DNA of 64,000 nt from Gibbula magus. Lineage: Eukaryota; Mollusca; Gastropoda; Trochida; Trochidae. Of this stretch, positions 61,108 to 64,000 are shown one piece after another (positions within the stretch are counted from its first letter, which is position 1; every line of letters starts with the position of its first letter). Both the position numbers and the translations under genes were made by a program. The stretch covers positions 30,026,387 to 30,090,386 of the forward strand of contig OW388297.1 of NCBI GenBank assembly GCA_936450465.1. The letters are read 5' to 3'. A model generated the notes under the pieces. The model was not told the origin of the DNA, did no database searches, and worked only from the letters and a program-made list of their open reading frames with translations.

Positions 61108-61660
61108 CCAAGTACAGAAAAACTATTCATCCGATTCTTTTCAAACTTTGCAACAAACTTCTACACTACCAGTAACCAGGAGAGGTGCAGTACGTGTACC
61201 GGATTAAAAAAATTACAAGCTATTTTATGAACTTTTAGGATTTCTTAATTTCTATATTTTTTTATTCAGTCATTTTCTGAGATTTAAATTTGTACGACCA
61301 ATTATAGAAAAGCTATTCATCAAATCACTTTTCACAAATCTTTAACACTACCAGGAGAGTTACAGTGCAGAGCAATTTTATGAATTTTTAGAGAAATTCT
61401 GTATTTTTTACTCTGTCATTTTCTGAGATTTATTTTTTTTATACCAATTGCAGAAAATCTATTTATCCAATTCCTTTCCAAACTTCACAAATCTTCTATA
61501 CTTCTAAGAGGTGCAGTGCTTGATTGCAAATGATGTTGTGAATTTGGAATTTCTGTGTATTGTGTACTTCATCGTATTCTCACATCTAAATTATTGTCTG
61601 ACTGATTGCAGAAAACCATTTCAGTCAATTTTAAAAATCTTTTACACTATCTTCTACTAC
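61108..61660 (+). repeat. Degenerate tandem repeat, about 145-190 bp, four units
   Basis: Units begin ACCAAGTACAGAAAAACTAT (61108), ACCAATTATAGAAAAGCTAT (about 61297), ACCAATTGCAGAAAATCTAT (about 61443) and TGATTGCAGAAAACCATTTC (about 61602). Shared words are TTCATCC-ATTC-TTT, TTCTACACTACCAGGAGAG, GTGCAGTG and GTCATTTTCTGAGATTTA. High divergence implies an old array. Non-coding. Confidence 0.8.
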
Positions 61661-61944
61661 ATAATCTTCGATATGACAAATATGTTTCAGATTGGACACT
61701 GATAATTACATAATACATTTTTAAAATGGATTAATATGATTGAACTATATGAAATGATTCTAAAGAGATTGCATAAGAAGTGTTTGGGATATTAGTGAGC
61801 CAGCTTACATGCTTGTTTATTTTTCAGTTAAGCATTCTAGTATAAAGATTCATTTCAATTTCTTTCCCAGGTCACCATTGAAGTTTAAAGATTAAAGAAT
61901 GACAAAGTTGTGAAGAGCTCTGGAATCAACCCACCCCAGTGAAA

Positions 61945-62145
61945 AAGAAACCGGGATTCCAGCGGGATCCCAGTGTATCCCGGTGGAATCCCGGTTTTCA
62001 GACCGGGATATACTGGGAATAGGTGGGATGACCGGGATTAGTTTTCAACAACCGGGATCCCGGTTCCATCGGGAAAATATGACATTGAAATCCCGGATCA
62101 GACTGGAATTTATACTGAAATCCCGGATCAAACCGTGAATTTCAT
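61945..62145 (+). repeat. Local GC-richer block of CCGGGAT words
   Basis: The word CCCGG or CCGGGAT occurs about ten times in 180 bp in both orientations (AACCGGGATTCCAGCGGGAT, TATCCCGGTGGAATCCCGG, ACCGGGATCCCGGTTCCAT), then fades into ATCCCGGATCA-CTG units of about 30 bp (near 62092 and 62122). The block is rich in local hairpins and stands out from AT-rich surroundings. Confidence 0.8.
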
Positions 62146-64000
62146 TTTTCAAACCCCTTAACAAACCGAGATTTCACTGAGAAAATTAATATTTTAAAAA
62201 GTTCCTAAATTAGGATTACTATATTGCGCACAAATGGAAATCACAAACAATCTCCGGATTCTAATAAATCCCCATTCCAACAAAGTAAAACAACCATAAA
62301 TTAAAATTTTCCATAAATATTGGTTCTTAACTTTTCATCTCCCAAAACTTATGTTTACATAGAGATAAATGAATATAGGTATGTGTACTCAATTAATGTC
62401 TCTAGTTGGCACAGACTCATCCTACTATATCCTTTTTTCTTCAAAGATCTAAAAACAAAAGTGTGGAAAGTTGAAAAAAAAGCAAAGAATTTGTGCCGAA
62501 TAGTGCAAAGGCAATATATATGTATGCCTTATGATATTGTAATATAATTTTTTGATATTTATTTAAAATAAAATTGTTTCCTTTTCTACAGGCAATGTGG
62601 ATTTTTTGTTTTACTATAACACTTAAACAAATATCGTTTAATGGATTATTATTTAGAACTACCATCAAAACTTGCTAAAAATACTTTCCTTTAAATGTGC
62701 ATTTTATGTAAATATTTCAATTTAATTAAATACTTTCATTTGACAAGGCAGTTTCATTTTGTTCTATTTCCTAATGATATTTATAAGTTTTAAGGGATTT
62801 TATGGGTGCTTCTTCCACTCTTAAACTCAAAGCATTGCATGCAACGTTTTATCAGCTAATATGGTGCTCAGTCTTCAGTGCAAGGAGCTCTAGCTCCAAG
62901 CTCTTTGCAGCGTTCATTGCACCCTTTTGGGTTTACTTAAGCTACAGTGATGTTGGGAGTTTTGTAGAATAGCAGACGCCAAAAGGTGGGAACCAAAACA
63001 ATAATGAAGTAGATCTTAGCAATGTAATTTCTTGTCAAAAACATCATGTCTAGAGCCAGAGAGGCTCCACCCTCAGGTATCCTCGAGTGCCCAAAGTTCG
63101 TGGCCCTAAGCATCTGTCAATAATTTCTCTTCAATAAATGCATGTCAGCCTAGTTTGAAAGTTTACAGCAAAATTATAACATTTTATGAATTACCTGACA
63201 GGATCAGGTGGATATTTTATATTATAGCAGAAGCTTTGACCAAGGAGAAACATTTGCTGTCAAAAAACGAGTGTAGTGGCCTTGAGACACAAGTTCGTGA
63301 CCTTTGATTTAATGCTGTTTTCTTCAAGACTAATTATGTGTGATTAGTCAAGTATGGTCATCTGTTGACCTGACATATTTTTCTTTCAGAATTGAAGGCA
63401 TTCTTTATACAATTTAATATATTTTGTTATTGTAGAGGTAAAATAACTCTTAATGTATTTATTTTCCAGAAAAATTATGACAAACTTGCTTAATATTTAT
63501 TTTGATAATATTTTATTCACAAACAACTTTATACATTGATTGACTGACAACACCATGTGAAGAAATAACCAATGCTCAAATAAATGAATATGAAATTAAA
63601 TAATGATAAATATTTTTCTCAAGTAACTTATTTTGAAATTATTATTTTTTAACATCTCTATTAATATTTTGACAAGCCAACAGAAGACTTCTCTGGCTTA
63701 ATAAAATAAGTTGTGTGACGACCAGTATTTGATTGTTGGCACACTGCCACATGACCTACTTTTGGAAAGCAGACGACATGAAATGAAATTCATACATAAT
63801 TCTGAAAAAAATTTATCGACTTTTGAAAATCAAGACATTTTGGAGGTAGAATAAACAGTGATTTTGAGCATATTTGTTGACAAAATTGGCATTGTAAATG
63901 TTTAATTGGTTAAATGCTACTGCAAGTTGTATAAATCAATTTTGTTTGTGTTTTGAAACAATAGTCCGGGCGTTTCAGATATTTTGCGCGAGTCATAATG
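62146..64000. other. AT-rich non-coding stretch, nothing recognised
   Basis: Short open frames at 62320-62668 overlap on both strands and show no family signature. A short inverted repeat, GGAGCTCTAGCTCC, lies near 62884. No RNA gene or repeat family was identified. Confidence 0.5.

Overview
The window looks like a gene-poor, transposon-rich stretch of a metazoan nuclear genome, most likely a marine mollusc (bivalve or gastropod). The evidence is AT-rich non-coding DNA, no prokaryotic gene organisation, tRNA-derived SINEs whose 3' half ends in a GCGGCGTTAAAC-type sequence (as I recall from molluscan SINEs), and the mix of retroelements: a LINE, a Penelope-like element with a GIY-YIG domain, a tyrosine-recombinase (DIRS/Ngaro/PAT-like) retrotransposon, a Harbinger-like transposon and TTAA-inserting MITEs. 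I found no intact host protein-coding gene. Every recognisable coding stretch belongs to a decayed mobile element.

Layout. 1-2.3 kb: 3' part of a broken LINE with a duplicated 243-bp tail. 2.3-5.5 kb: palindromes, two MITEs, a short minisatellite and a possible untranslated first exon. 5.57-38.2 kb: a 32.6-kb block bounded by 25-bp inverted repeats (23 of 25 matching) with ATAA on both outer sides. Its two shoulders carry scattered copies of a 16-mer, GGTAACATCACTGACA, and its centre is a 29-kb satellite array of 44 units. Units come in a long form (A, about 680 bp) and a short form (B, about 540 bp), arranged in higher-order blocks such as AAAABAB repeated twice. 38.4-41.3 kb: a broken Penelope-like element between two (TA)n tracts. 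42.8-43.1 kb: a tRNA-derived SINE. 45.3-46.05 kb: a Harbinger-like element with most of its interior lost. 48.5-53.6 kb: two copies of a dispersed repeat, each next to a 66-bp minisatellite, with two TTAA MITEs between them. 54.1-54.4 kb: a complete SINE with a 12-bp target duplication. 56.4-61.06 kb: a tyrosine-recombinase retrotransposon (gag, RT-RNase H, YR) on the minus strand with 122-bp terminal direct repeats, its YR gene split by a TTAA MITE. 61.1-62.1 kb: degenerate tandem repeats. 62.1-64 kb: nothing recognised.

The most unusual object is the 5.57-38.2 kb block. The satellite appears to be carried inside a transposon-like frame whose shoulders share a clustered 16-mer, which would be consistent with transposase or host-factor binding sites. 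It encodes no recognisable protein, so if it ever moved it must have relied on proteins supplied from elsewhere.
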